Source: Geomobilibacter sp964432205
GTDB taxonomy: Bacteria; Desulfobacterota; Desulfuromonadia; Geobacterales; DSM-12255
Assembly (NCBI GenBank): GCA_964432205.1
Contig: CAYSMK010000005.1
Span: 124,001 to 188,000 of the forward strand
Length of the DNA: 64,000 nt
Direction: 5' to 3'
A program made the position numbers and the translations under genes. Shown piece after piece: positions 52,327 to 61,216 of the stretch. The notes beneath the pieces were generated by a model that saw nothing but the letters and a program-made list of their open reading frames with translations, searched no databases and was not told the origin of the DNA. Positions within the stretch are counted from its first letter, which is position 1; every line of letters starts with the position of its first letter.

Positions 52327-52512
52327 ATGGTTATGAAAACGTGCACCCTTTGCAACGCCGAATTCGACCCGTCCGTCGAACCATCGATCTTTGCCGAAGC
52401 CGGCGCCTGGCTGGCCGAGGAGATATGGCGCGATGGCGGCGAGCTATGCCCGACCTGCCTCGAGAACCGGGCAAAACTGGTCATGATGTATCACCATGAA
52501 TTCAACACCTGA
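52327..52512 (+). CDS. Small zinc-ribbon-like protein
   Basis: 61 residues from the ATG at 52327, or 59 from 52333. Two Cys-x2-Cys pairs (CTLCNAEF and CPTCLENR) could bind one metal ion. No signal peptide or membrane segment. Unknown function. It is divergent from the protoglobin gene and followed by a repeat and the MoxR-like ATPase gene. Confidence 0.7.
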   Translation: MVMKTCTLCNAEFDPSVEPSIFAEAGAWLAEEIWRDGGELCPTCLENRAKLVMMYHHEFNT

Positions 52513-52524
52513 CAGCAGGAATGC

Positions 52525-52605
52525 GGGACGAGGTTGGAGGATGGCTTGACCGTTTCTTTTCCTCGATCCTTTGGCCTCGTACCTCGTTCCTTCGTTCTTT
52601 GGAGA
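52525..52605. repeat. CCTCGATCCT-type inverted repeat, family D copy 2
   Basis: GACGAGGTTGGAGGAT on the left and CCTCGTACCTCGTTCC on the right pair imperfectly around TCCTCGATCCTTTGG. The words match those at 40074-40120. It lies directly before the MoxR-like gene. Confidence 0.55.
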
Positions 52606-52609
52606 CCCG

Positions 52610-53434
52610 ATGGAAAGAATCACCCTTGAAGGCATTGAACTCACCCTGGCCAACCCCGTCACCCTTCCCCTGAAATGGGTCGGGCAGGAGGAACTGCTCA
52701 GGCAGCTCCTGGCCGCCTGGCTCGTGATCGACGACAGGGATATCCCCTTCAACCCGCGACTCATCGGCAAGCCGGGGGTCGGCAAGACCACCCTCGCCTA
52801 TGCCGCTGCCCGCAATCTTTCGCGGCCGGTCTACCTCTTCCAGGCCACCATGGATACCCGACCGGAAGACCTGATAGTCACCCCCACGGTCGGACCTGAC
52901 GGCAGGATCCAGTACGCCGGTTCATCGCTCGTAACTGCCATGCTCAAAGGGGGGGTGCTGATCCTGGACGAAGGGAACCGGATGAGCGAAAAGGCGTGGG
53001 CCTCCCTGGCGCCGCTCCTGGACGACCGGCGGTATGTGGAGTCCATCATCACCGGCCTCAGGATCGGCGCCCATCGGGACTTCCGCATCGTCGTCACCAT
53101 GAACGAAGACTCCTCCACCTTCGATGTGCCCGAGTACATCCACTCGCGTCTCCAACCCCAGATTTACATCGATTTTCCCGAGGCCGACGAAGAGCTCCAG
53201 ATTCTCAAGGAAAATCTCCCCTTCGCCCCGCCCCGCATCCTCAAATACGTGGTCGACTTCCTGCAGCGTGCCCATGCCGCCGACGAACTCTACTCGGTCC
53301 GGGACGGTATCAATATCGCCCGCTACGCGCTCAAGATGATGCAGGCAACGGAACGCGACGCCAGGGAACTCCTCCCCCTGGCCGTGGAAAGCATCCTGGG
53401 AGACGAGGCGCTGAGCTATCTGGCACCACAGTGA
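52610..53434 (+). CDS. MoxR-family AAA+ ATPase
   Basis: 274 residues from the ATG at 52610, with GGAGACC just upstream. Walker A is IGKPGVGKTTLA, Walker B VLILDEGNRM, sensor 1 IVVTMNED. The ATPase is the CbbQ/NirQ/MoxR type, which usually activates a partner von Willebrand-factor-A protein or a metalloenzyme. No VWA gene is adjacent, so the client is unknown. It appears to be a single-gene unit. Confidence 0.88.
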   Translation: MERITLEGIELTLANPVTLPLKWVGQEELLRQLLAAWLVIDDRDIPFNPRLIGKPGVGKTTLAYAAARNLSRPVYLFQATMDTRPEDLIVTPTVGPDGRIQYAGSSLVTAMLKGGVLILDEGNRMSEKAWASLAPLLDDRRYVESIITGLRIGAHRDFRIVVTMNEDSSTFDVPEYIHSRLQPQIYIDFPEADEELQILKENLPFAPPRILKYVVDFLQRAHAADELYSVRDGINIARYALKMMQATERDARELLPLAVESILGDEALSYLAPQ

Positions 53435-53634
53435 CAACAGGTCCCCACAGATCAACCGTGTCCGTACCGTTTTGCCTTCACCGACAGCAGATCAGTACCG
53501 GCCCACAAACCGCTGTATAAAATTATACAACATTCATTAGCGACAAACGTCAATTCACCGACACTGGTCTCGAAAAAACTCCGTTCTTTTTTGTGCAGGC
53601 TTGATACCTTCTGACATTGTTGACATTTTTTATC

Positions 53635-53650
53635 TGGCACTATCCTTGCT
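53635..53650 (+). promoter_or_regulatory. Sigma-54 (-24/-12) promoter
   Basis: TGGCAC-TATCC-TTGCT matches the -24/-12 consensus (TGGCAC-N5-TTGCW) at every core position. It lies 41 bases before the ATG of the Rap1a/Tai-like gene. A sigma-54-dependent activator gene is at 56135-57664. Confidence 0.85.
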
Positions 53651-53690
53651 TGGATCCAGAAGATGGCAGCTTAAGTGAGGGGATCAGGTC

Positions 53691-54053
53691 ATGAGAACAT
53701 CTTGCCGGTTTGTTATCTCGCTATCATTAGTCGCACTCTCTCTTCTCACCTCCCCCCTTGCACACGAGGCCCGCGCCGAATTAACGGTGAAAGACTTCAT
53801 CATCGTCAAAGACACCAGTTATTTCAGCTACTATATTAACGGCATCTACCAGGGACTCCGCCTGGCGAACAGCAGCCTCAACTCGACAAACAGAAAACAG
53901 TTCTTCTGCATTCCCGACACGCTCATTCTGGACACCAACCATCTGGGTTCCCTGGTCGAAGACACCGTCAACACCTACCAGCTGGCGCCCGACACACAGA
54001 TCGAACCGATCATGTTGATGGCCCTTCAGCAAACCTTTCCCTGCAACAACTAG
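53691..54053 (+). CDS. Secreted Rap1a/Tai-like protein
   Basis: 120 residues. A signal peptide covers about residues 1-29 (ending EARA). The mature part resembles the Rap1a/Tai family: YYINGIYQGLRLA, then FFCIPDTL, and the ending MALQQTFPCNN with the FPC motif. Known members are periplasmic, some being immunity proteins against type VI amidase effectors. No effector or T6SS gene is near, so it may be an orphan immunity or a different periplasmic factor. Expression depends on the sigma-54 promoter upstream. The assignment is from pattern only. Confidence 0.7.
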   Translation: MRTSCRFVISLSLVALSLLTSPLAHEARAELTVKDFIIVKDTSYFSYYINGIYQGLRLANSSLNSTNRKQFFCIPDTLILDTNHLGSLVEDTVNTYQLAPDTQIEPIMLMALQQTFPCNN

Positions 54054-54278
54054 CTGCCGGCCTCATGAGCTACCGCTCATTAGATACCCTGCTTTACAGA
54101 CTCGCCAGCACATCATCAGTGGCCGCACCATGTCAAACCATTGACACAAAGGGCAAAAAGCTGCCCCCGCGGGATTACCAAGAGCATAAACTCAACAATT
54201 CCGCTCAAGAAGCCATGGTCAGGGCCGATACTCTAACAACGCGCCACAAACGACCACTGACAAGGCTTTGCGTAATCG

Positions 54279-56129
54279 ATGAGCAGTCCGCCATACATAC
54301 CAGAACTGCATACTGCAAGAGTACGCCGATTTATAATCGCCTGCGTCTCCGTGCTTCTTGTCGGGCTCATCTTCTATTCCTTCCAAGGCATAACGGCAGA
54401 CCATGCCAGGACCCTCGCCGTAGCCGAGCAGGAAACGAGGAGCTATGCCGCGGCGTTGCACGAACATGCCGACCGCGCCTTTGGCGAAGCCGACCGTGCC
54501 CTCGGAACCGTCGCCGAATCGATCAATGCCCGGGGCGGGCTGAAAGCCGTGGAGGAACGAGAGCTCCACGACCTGCTCCGGGCCAATGCCCGCAACGCTC
54601 CCCAGATCGGGTCGATCTTCGTAATTGACCGCACCGGCAGCATGTCCGCCAATTCCCTGCAATTCCCGATAAAGCCCGTCAACGTCGCCGACAGGGACTA
54701 TTTCACCTTTCATCAAAGCAATCCCGATCAAGGCATCTATGTTTCCAGGCCGTTCAAGGGGAGGGTCGTCAACAAATGGCGCTTCACCCTGTCGCAACCT
54801 CTGAAAGACGGTAGAGGCCAGTTTGACGGACTCGTGGCAGTGGCATTCGAGATTGACTATTTCCAGAAATTTTATGCATCCCTTAACCAGCGTGTAAATT
54901 CGAGATTCCTTCTCACCAGGACCGACGGGACACTGCTGGTAGTCCAGCCGCTCATGGAAGCTGCTTTCTTTACCGATTTCAAAAAGAATTCGGCACTTGC
55001 CACTAAACATTTGCCAACATCGCCTGCTGGCACCTTTCATGTTACCAATCCGCTCATCGGCAAAGAATCCCGCATCGTTTCCTACAAAAGCCTCAGCCGG
55101 TACCCCATCGTGGCGGCCATCTCCTTCTCAATGCGAGAGGCCATGGCACCTTGGCTGAAACGGGCAACGACCAACGCCCTGACCATGGGGACCCTGTGCG
55201 TGGTGGTGGCCCTTCTCACCACCCTCCTCATTCGCCAGTTGAAACGGCTCGAAGCGGCCCATGCACAACTCGTCGATCAGCGGGAAGTTGAACGGAAACT
55301 GAACGAAGAGCTCGAACTGCGGGTCAGCGAGCGCACCGTGCAGCTAATAACGGCCAATGACGCCTTGCAGAGGGAAATCGAGCAGCACAAGCAGGCCCAG
55401 GAAGAGGTCACCTGGTTGAACGAGGACCTGATGCGGCAACAGAGCGCGCTGGTCATTGCCAACCGCGAACTGGAAGCCTTCAGCTATTCGGTTTCCCACG
55501 ATCTGCGGGCACCGCTCCGGCATATATGCGGTTTTGTCAACATTCTTCTGGAGGATCACGTCCATACCCTCGATGAAGACGCCACGATGTATCTGAGCCG
55601 TATCAACAACGCGAGCCAGAAAATGGGCGCCCTGATTGACTCACTGCTGGAACTGTCACGTATCAGCCAGTACAAGATGCATATCTCCACGGTCTATCTG
55701 ACCATACTTGCCAGGGAGATCGCCGAATCGCTGCACGACACGGCCCCGAACCGTAAGGTAACCTGGCAGATTGCCGAAGACCTCATCGTGCAGGCCGACG
55801 AAACCCTGATGCGCAACGTTCTGGAAAACCTGCTCGGCAATGCCTGGAAATATACCGGGCAGAAGGATACGGCAGTCATTGAGTTCGCGTCGTGCCCCCG
55901 GAGTGGAGAGCAGGTCTACTTCGTACGAGACAATGGCACCGGCTTTGACATGACTCACCGGGATAAGCTGTTCGGGGCATTTCAGCGGCTGCACGGAACG
56001 GAATTCGATGGAATGGGGATTGGACTGGCAACGGTCCAGAGGATCATCCATCGCCACAATGGGGATATCTGGGCCGAGGCGACGGAAAATGAAGGCGCGA
56101 CGTTCTATTTCACCGTGCCGAAGCAATAG
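54279..56129 (+). CDS. Sensor histidine kinase with Cache domain
   Basis: 616 residues. Two membrane helices (about 17-36 and 293-313) flank a periplasmic double-Cache-like domain that includes VADRDYFTFHQSNPDQGIYVSRPF. A coiled coil leads to the HisKA box SYSVSHDLRAPLRHI (His 407) and an HATPase domain (NVLENLLGNAWKYT, then DNGTGFDM and GMGIGLATVQRI). The kinase type is the phytochrome-like HisKA. Its ligand is a small molecule outside the membrane. No response regulator is on the same strand; the convergent NtrC-type regulator 5 bp away may be its partner or that of the other kinase. Confidence 0.92.
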   Translation: MSSPPYIPELHTARVRRFIIACVSVLLVGLIFYSFQGITADHARTLAVAEQETRSYAAALHEHADRAFGEADRALGTVAESINARGGLKAVEERELHDLLRANARNAPQIGSIFVIDRTGSMSANSLQFPIKPVNVADRDYFTFHQSNPDQGIYVSRPFKGRVVNKWRFTLSQPLKDGRGQFDGLVAVAFEIDYFQKFYASLNQRVNSRFLLTRTDGTLLVVQPLMEAAFFTDFKKNSALATKHLPTSPAGTFHVTNPLIGKESRIVSYKSLSRYPIVAAISFSMREAMAPWLKRATTNALTMGTLCVVVALLTTLLIRQLKRLEAAHAQLVDQREVERKLNEELELRVSERTVQLITANDALQREIEQHKQAQEEVTWLNEDLMRQQSALVIANRELEAFSYSVSHDLRAPLRHICGFVNILLEDHVHTLDEDATMYLSRINNASQKMGALIDSLLELSRISQYKMHISTVYLTILAREIAESLHDTAPNRKVTWQIAEDLIVQADETLMRNVLENLLGNAWKYTGQKDTAVIEFASCPRSGEQVYFVRDNGTGFDMTHRDKLFGAFQRLHGTEFDGMGIGLATVQRIIHRHNGDIWAEATENEGATFYFTVPKQ

Positions 56130-56134
56130 TTCTT

Positions 56135-57664
56135 CTACGACAAGCCCTCCAGATGGTACTGCCTGATCTTTCGATAGAGGGTGTTCCGGCCGATCCCCAG
56201 GACCCTTGCCGTTTCGGTGATGTTCCTTCGACACTGCGCCAATGCCCTCCTGATGGCATCCGCTTCCGTCTCCTTGAGACCGAGCTGAAGGTCCGGTTCC
56301 ACCCCCTTGCCGCGCATGGCTGCCAGCACCCCCGCCTCGACTGCGCGCAGCGCAACGAGCGTCTCCTGCAACGCGTCCCCGCTCATCTCTGCCAGTTGAT
56401 CAACCCTGGCATAATGAGACAGTACATCCTTCAGGGTCCTTTGGTCTTCCGGGTTCTGCCCCGTGCCCGGTGCCGCCGGGTTTGCCGCATCGACGATACC
56501 GGGCAGGAACCTGCTCCCCAGATGCTCGGGCAGAATCGTACCGTTACCGCACATCACCACCGCTCGCCGCATCACGTTGGCCAGTTCGCGGATGTTGCCC
56601 GGCCAGCCGTATTCCCGCAGCAGGCGCATGGCTGTCGGCGAGATCTGAATATCGGGATTGTGCTGCCGGGCAAAGTGCTCGGCAAGCTGCGGGATGTCGT
56701 CGGCCCGGGCACGCAGGGGGGGGATCTCCAGGCGCACCACGTTGAGGCGGTAATAGAGATCCTCGCGGAAGGTCTTTTCGCGGATCGCCTCCTCCAGGTC
56801 GACGTTGGTAGCGGCAATGACCCGCACGTCGGTCTTGATCGCCTTTCCGCCGCCGACCCGCATGAATTCCCCGGTTTCCAGCACCCGCAACAGCTTGACC
56901 TGGATCTGCGGACTGGCGTCGCCGATCTCGTCCAGCAGCAGGGTACCGCGGTTGGCCAGCTCGAATATCCCGCGCCGGGTCTGGCTGGCGCCGGTGAACG
57001 CCCCCTTTTCGTGGCCGAACAGTTCGCTCTCCAGCAGGTTTTCCGGCAGCGCGCCGCAGTTGACCGGGATGAAGGGCTGGTCGGCGCGGCCCGAGGCGGC
57101 GTGGATGAACCGGGCCAGCACCTCCTTGCCGGTCCCGGTCTTCCCCTGGATCAGCACGTTGATGTTCTTGGTGGCGATCTTGTAGGCCAGGGAGACCAGG
57201 CGCCGCATGCTCGGCGCGGTACCGACCCGGAAGCCGACCGCCTGGGCCGTCTCGGACCATTCTTCCGTGGCACGGCTCCCGTTCTGCTGGGAAGCGCCGT
57301 GGCTGGCGGCCTTTTCGATCAACGCCTCGATCTCACCGATGTCGTCGAACGGCTTTTCCAGATATTCGTAGGCACCCAGCTGCATCGCCGTCACCGCGGT
57401 CTTGACGGTGCTGTAGCCGGTCATGAGGATCACCTCGCAGGCCGGCTGCCTGGTCTTGATCATCTGCAGCAGGGTCAGGCCGTCGGTGTCCGGCAGTTTC
57501 AGATCGACCATCGCCACGCTGAAGCTCCCCCCCTCCAGGGCGCGCATCGCCTCAGGCTCGTTGCCGGCGGTGACGACGCCATACCCCTTTCTGGTGAGCA
57601 GGCGGCTGAAAAAGGTGCAGACATCCGCTTCGTCATCGATGATCAGGACCTGGGGCTGGGACAT
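56135..57664 (-). CDS. NtrC-family sigma-54-dependent response regulator
   Basis: 509 residues in three domains: receiver (phospho-acceptor Asp 54 in VDLKLPDTDG), AAA+ ATPase (QGKTGTGKE Walker A, ELFGHEKGAFTGA loop that contacts sigma-54, TLLLDEIGDA Walker B), and a Fis-type HTH at the end (ITETARVLGIGRNTLYRKI). It activates sigma-54 promoters after phosphorylation. The linker between AAA+ and HTH is longer than usual by about 70 residues. The kinase gene lies 65 bp upstream on the same strand. The sigma-54 promoter at 53635 is a candidate target. Confidence 0.95.
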   Translation of the reverse strand: MSQPQVLIIDDEADVCTFFSRLLTRKGYGVVTAGNEPEAMRALEGGSFSVAMVDLKLPDTDGLTLLQMIKTRQPACEVILMTGYSTVKTAVTAMQLGAYEYLEKPFDDIGEIEALIEKAASHGASQQNGSRATEEWSETAQAVGFRVGTAPSMRRLVSLAYKIATKNINVLIQGKTGTGKEVLARFIHAASGRADQPFIPVNCGALPENLLESELFGHEKGAFTGASQTRRGIFELANRGTLLLDEIGDASPQIQVKLLRVLETGEFMRVGGGKAIKTDVRVIAATNVDLEEAIREKTFREDLYYRLNVVRLEIPPLRARADDIPQLAEHFARQHNPDIQISPTAMRLLREYGWPGNIRELANVMRRAVVMCGNGTILPEHLGSRFLPGIVDAANPAAPGTGQNPEDQRTLKDVLSHYARVDQLAEMSGDALQETLVALRAVEAGVLAAMRGKGVEPDLQLGLKETEADAIRRALAQCRRNITETARVLGIGRNTLYRKIRQYHLEGLS

Positions 57665-57729
57665 TTTTTCTCCAGTTCTGGCCGGTATTGTTCAATGCAT
57701 CTATCTGTCGGGCGCGGCAAGCGGCGCCC

Positions 57730-59385
57730 CTACGGTTCTACCGGGAGCACCAGGGAAAAGGTGCTCCCCTCCCCCGGCCGGCTCTCCACCTCGATGGTGC
57801 CGTTGTGGGATTCGGCGATCCCCAGGCTGACCGACAGGCCGAGTCCGGTCCCCTTGGTCGCCTCCTTGCTGGTGTAGAACGGGGTGAAGATCTTCGCCAG
57901 GTTTTCCTGGGCAATGCCGACACCGTTATCGGTCACGCTCAGGAGCGCCCACCGCTTCTCCCCCTCGACCCGTTGCGCACTGCGTACCTCGATGACCTTT
58001 TCCTTCCGCTCCACGTCGGCCAGCGCATCCCGGGCATTGATCAGGAAATTGATCAGTACCTGCTGGATCTGCGGACCGTTGGCGGTCAGCCGTGGCAGGT
58101 CGGTGTCGAACCGCTCGATGATCCGGATCTGGTTCCGGTTGATCTGGTACTGGATCATGCTCAGCACCCGCTCCGCTTCGGCGTTGAGATCCACATCGGT
58201 CTGCGGTGACTGGTTCTGGCGGGAAAAGGTCAGCAGGTTCTGGATGATCCGCTTGCAGCGGAGGCCGGAGTTGATGATGTCGCCCAGCACCTCCGCCCGT
58301 TCGTACTGGGCGTCCTGCTGCAGGTCCCTGGAAAGCATCTGCGCGGTGCCGATGATGACCGTCATCGGGCTGTTCAGCTCATGAGCCACCCCGGCCGCCA
58401 TCTCGCCGAGCGCAGCCAGCTTCGCCGACTGGACCAGCTGCCCCTCCATCTTGGTCTTGTGGGTGACGTCCTTGACGATGATGGTCACTGCCGCCAGCTG
58501 CTTCTCCTCGTTCAGCACCGGATAGTAGGAGAGATCGAGCACCAGCCCGGCCTCGGTCTGCCAGCGCTGGAACACCGGCTTGCCGGTCCGCTGCACCTCC
58601 TGGATCGGGCAGTTCGGGCAGGGGTGGGTACGGCCATGGATCTTGGCAAAGCATTTGTTGCTGGCCGCCTGGTGCCAGAAGCCGCTCATCTCGGGAGGAA
58701 GGTGGTCGTTGTGCAGGAGGACGTTGTAGTCGGTGTCCACCAGGAAGATCGGGTCGGTCACGGCCTTGAAGGTTTCTTCCCACTCCTTCTTGGCCCGGGA
58801 GACCTGCTTGTACAGGCGGGAGTTCTGGATGCTGATCGCCAACTGATCGGCCAGGTGCTGCACGAAGCTTAAGTCCTCCTCCCGGTAGGCGCGATCGAAG
58901 ATGCTGGCTACCAGCAGGGTGCCGATCACCTCGTCACGCTTGAACATCGGGGCGACCGCCAGTGCCCGTATCGGCCCCGGATACCCCGGCGTGATCTGGA
59001 TATGGCTGAACTCCACCGGCGTCAGGTTGAATATGCCGGCCTTCTTCTGCTGGATGACCTTCAGGGATGGGGAGTGGGCGGGAAAGGTATCGATCCGGCA
59101 GAAATCGGTCGGCATCAGTGCCGTGAGGGCCAGCTCGTCTTTTTTGGCCGTCACCAGCCCGAGGAAATCGCAGGGCAGGGTCTGGGGCAGCTTGGTGAAG
59201 GCCCGTTCGATGATGTCGGAGATGGACATGTCGATGTTGATGTCCCGGGCCAGCTGGTGGAGGATCTCCAGGCGGCTGTTCTGCTTGAGCAGTTCCTGGC
59301 TCCGCTTTTTCAGCTCCACGTAGTAGTTGAGTTTGGAGGAGTCGACCCCGGTCAACTGTTCAAGCAGCTTTTCCCTGTTTTCCAC
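57730..59385 (-). CDS. Cytoplasmic GAF-PAS sensor histidine kinase
   Basis: 551 residues without membrane helices. After an N-terminal coiled coil comes a GAF domain (about 45-200), then a PAS domain (about 208-330), HisKA (LGEMAAGVAHELNSPMTVI) and HATPase (INFLINARDAL, then GVGIAQENL and GTGLGLSVS). The PAS domain holds the cluster CFAKIHGRTHPCPNCP, seen in many kinases of this group and able to bind a metal or Fe-S site. It should phosphorylate the NtrC-type regulator encoded next on the same strand. The signal is probably an intracellular redox or ligand cue. Confidence 0.92.
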   Translation of the reverse strand: MENREKLLEQLTGVDSSKLNYYVELKKRSQELLKQNSRLEILHQLARDINIDMSISDIIERAFTKLPQTLPCDFLGLVTAKKDELALTALMPTDFCRIDTFPAHSPSLKVIQQKKAGIFNLTPVEFSHIQITPGYPGPIRALAVAPMFKRDEVIGTLLVASIFDRAYREEDLSFVQHLADQLAISIQNSRLYKQVSRAKKEWEETFKAVTDPIFLVDTDYNVLLHNDHLPPEMSGFWHQAASNKCFAKIHGRTHPCPNCPIQEVQRTGKPVFQRWQTEAGLVLDLSYYPVLNEEKQLAAVTIIVKDVTHKTKMEGQLVQSAKLAALGEMAAGVAHELNSPMTVIIGTAQMLSRDLQQDAQYERAEVLGDIINSGLRCKRIIQNLLTFSRQNQSPQTDVDLNAEAERVLSMIQYQINRNQIRIIERFDTDLPRLTANGPQIQQVLINFLINARDALADVERKEKVIEVRSAQRVEGEKRWALLSVTDNGVGIAQENLAKIFTPFYTSKEATKGTGLGLSVSLGIAESHNGTIEVESRPGEGSTFSLVLPVEP

Positions 59386-59403
59386 AATTAATTCCCCTGG
59401 ATT

Positions 59404-59585
59404 CGGCAGCTGGAGCCATCCTCCGTTCGCTCAGAGGCGCTGTTTCTATGGCTCTAAGGCTCTTTCCGCGCAGTCGATCAACTCGCCCTTCGGGCTCAAA
59501 CAGGATCGACTGCTGATGCTCCATTTCGCCAAGAGCCATCACGAAACAGCACCAGATCGCTCTCTACGGATAACTCCATCTGCCG
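59404..59585. repeat. Long palindromic repeat, family A copy 3
   Basis: Oriented opposite to copies 1 and 2. The inner 10-bp stem is GCAGTCGATC (59470-59479) with GATCGACTGC (59504-59513), and the loop (read on minus) is CTGTTTGAGCCCGAAGGGCG. Outer arms are imperfect: CGGCAGCTGGAG and GCTGTTTC on the left pair with matching segments on the right. It fills the gap between the kinase and the alcohol dehydrogenase. Confidence 0.8.
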
Positions 59586-59648
59586 GACTTAGATACAACG
59601 ATTATGCGAGTGAGGCCGAGGCAAAGGTGCCCTGAAGATGGACGCGGC

Positions 59649-60797
59649 TTACATGGCCTTGTGGAAGATGGCCTCGATTTCATCTACCGTCGCATTCCGC
59701 GGATTGGTCACCAGACAGGCGTCCCTCATCGCGTTGCGGCTCAAGAGCGGTATGAACTCCTCCCTGAGCCCGATATCCGCCAGCCCCTTGGCCAGACCGA
59801 TGTCGGCGATCAGCCGCCTGACCGACACGATGGCCAGCGAGGCACCCTGCAACTCGTCCAGCCCGGCGACCTCCTCACCCATGGCAACGGCGATGTCGCG
59901 GAACCGGTCGGGACAGGCAGGCAGATTGAACTCCATCACATGGGGAAGGATCGAGGCGTTCGTCTCGCCATGGTGCCGGTCTATCAGCCCGTCCACCTGG
60001 TGGGTCATGGCGTGGGTGGCGCCGAGGATGGCGTTGGAAAAGGCGAGTCCGGCGGTGAGGGCGGCCATGGCCATGTTGGTGTTGGCCTCCATGTCCTGGC
60101 GGTCGGCGACCGCCTGCCTGATGTTCCGGGAGATCAGCTGGATCGCCTTCAGGGCATGGATATCGGTGAGCGGCGTCGCCGCCAGCGACACATACGACTC
60201 TATGCCGTGGGTCAGGGCATCGAGTCCGGTGGCGGCGGCCAGCTTGGCGTCCTTGGTCTTGAGCAGTTCCGGGTCGACGATGGCAATGTCCGGTACCAAC
60301 GACTTGGAGATGATCGACATCTTCAGCTTGCGCGCCGTATCGACGATGATGGTGAACTGGCTCACCTCGGAGCCGGCGCCGGCCGTCGTGGGGGCGATCA
60401 GCATCGGCGGCAGCGGCCGGCTGATCCTGTTGATCCCTTCGTACTCCTGCAGCTTCCCGCCATTGGTGGCCAGGGTGGCAATCGCCTTGGCCACATCGGT
60501 GGGGCTCCCCCCTCCCACGGCAACGATTCCGTCGCACCGCGCCTGCAGATAGCGGGCGGTCCCTTCGGTCACCTCGTTATCCTTGGGGTTGGTGGTCAGG
60601 TCCGAAAAGACCTCCGTCTCCAGACCGGCGGACCGGAGATAGTACACCGCCTGGTCGACCCAGCCGGCCTTGATCACGTCCGCGTCACTGACCAGAAAGA
60701 CCTTGGAGGCACCGATGCGTAGGGCACTCTCGCCGATCTGACTGAGGGAGCCACAGCCGAAGATGATTTCCGGTGCGACGAACTTGCTGATGTTCAC
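59649..60797 (-). CDS. Iron-containing alcohol dehydrogenase
   Basis: 382 residues from a GTG at 60797, with AAAGGAG upstream; an ATG further up (60929) would add unrelated residues. The family motifs are present: VGGGSPTDVAKAI for NAD(P), APTTAGAGSEVSQF, GLDALTHGIESYVS, and metal-binding His residues in ATHAMTHQVDG and RHHGETNA. It interconverts an alcohol and aldehyde or ketone with NAD(P)H. An 8-bp inverted repeat lies 63-86 bases upstream and may bind a regulator. Substrate is unknown. Confidence 0.93.
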   Translation of the reverse strand: MNISKFVAPEIIFGCGSLSQIGESALRIGASKVFLVSDADVIKAGWVDQAVYYLRSAGLETEVFSDLTTNPKDNEVTEGTARYLQARCDGIVAVGGGSPTDVAKAIATLATNGGKLQEYEGINRISRPLPPMLIAPTTAGAGSEVSQFTIIVDTARKLKMSIISKSLVPDIAIVDPELLKTKDAKLAAATGLDALTHGIESYVSLAATPLTDIHALKAIQLISRNIRQAVADRQDMEANTNMAMAALTAGLAFSNAILGATHAMTHQVDGLIDRHHGETNASILPHVMEFNLPACPDRFRDIAVAMGEEVAGLDELQGASLAIVSVRRLIADIGLAKGLADIGLREEFIPLLSRNAMRDACLVTNPRNATVDEIEAIFHKAM

Positions 60798-60859
60798 GGT
60801 CTCTCCTTTGGTTACCACCGGTGATCTGAAATGGCCCAACCTGGCATCAATGTCACGAT

Positions 60860-60883
60860 ATGGAACACGATATTTTGTTCCAT
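60860..60883. promoter_or_regulatory. Inverted-repeat operator upstream of the alcohol dehydrogenase
   Basis: ATGGAACA and TGTTCCAT form a perfect 8-bp inverted repeat with an 8-base spacer, 63 bases before the GTG start on the minus strand. The spacing suits a dimeric activator or repressor. The regulator is unknown. Confidence 0.55.
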
Positions 60884-61216
60884 AGTAGATCAAATCTCGT
60901 ACAAATGAAACTGCTTTGTCAGCAACCATCCCGGGGAAAAGACAAAAAGAAAACCGGCGCTTCCGACGTCGGTCTTCTCACTTCACCTCGGGTTTTGTTT
61001 TTGATTTTAGCATGTTTCCGATGAATCCGTTGACCTGCTGGTTCAGGTTCTACTCATGACCGCTGAGCCTCTGACTTCATCGACCATGGTTGCGGAAGCA
61101 CGTATCGGTTTCACCTCGCTTTCAACTCTATAGTATGCCACATGGCGCAAAACTGCAAACGACGCCAGTCGTCATCCCCCGTGGGACAAGGGCTGACAGA
61201 GGGAAAAAAAGATGGG
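60884..61216. other. Intergenic region without a visible gene
   Basis: About 330 bases between the alcohol dehydrogenase operator and the small zinc-ribbon-like gene. Only short unrelated open frames occur. No strong terminator or repeat was found. Confidence 0.5.

Noticed and set aside
53691..54053. Type VI secretion effector-immunity locus
   Set aside because: Only the immunity-like protein is present; no effector, Hcp, VgrG or other T6SS gene lies nearby.
54065..54628. 187-residue plus-strand open frame at the start of the Cache kinase
   Set aside because: It overlaps the kinase gene in another frame and has no domain or ribosome site.
56153..57877. 574-residue plus-strand open frame opposite the NtrC-type regulator
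   Set aside because: Antisense to a complete three-domain regulator; no family pattern.
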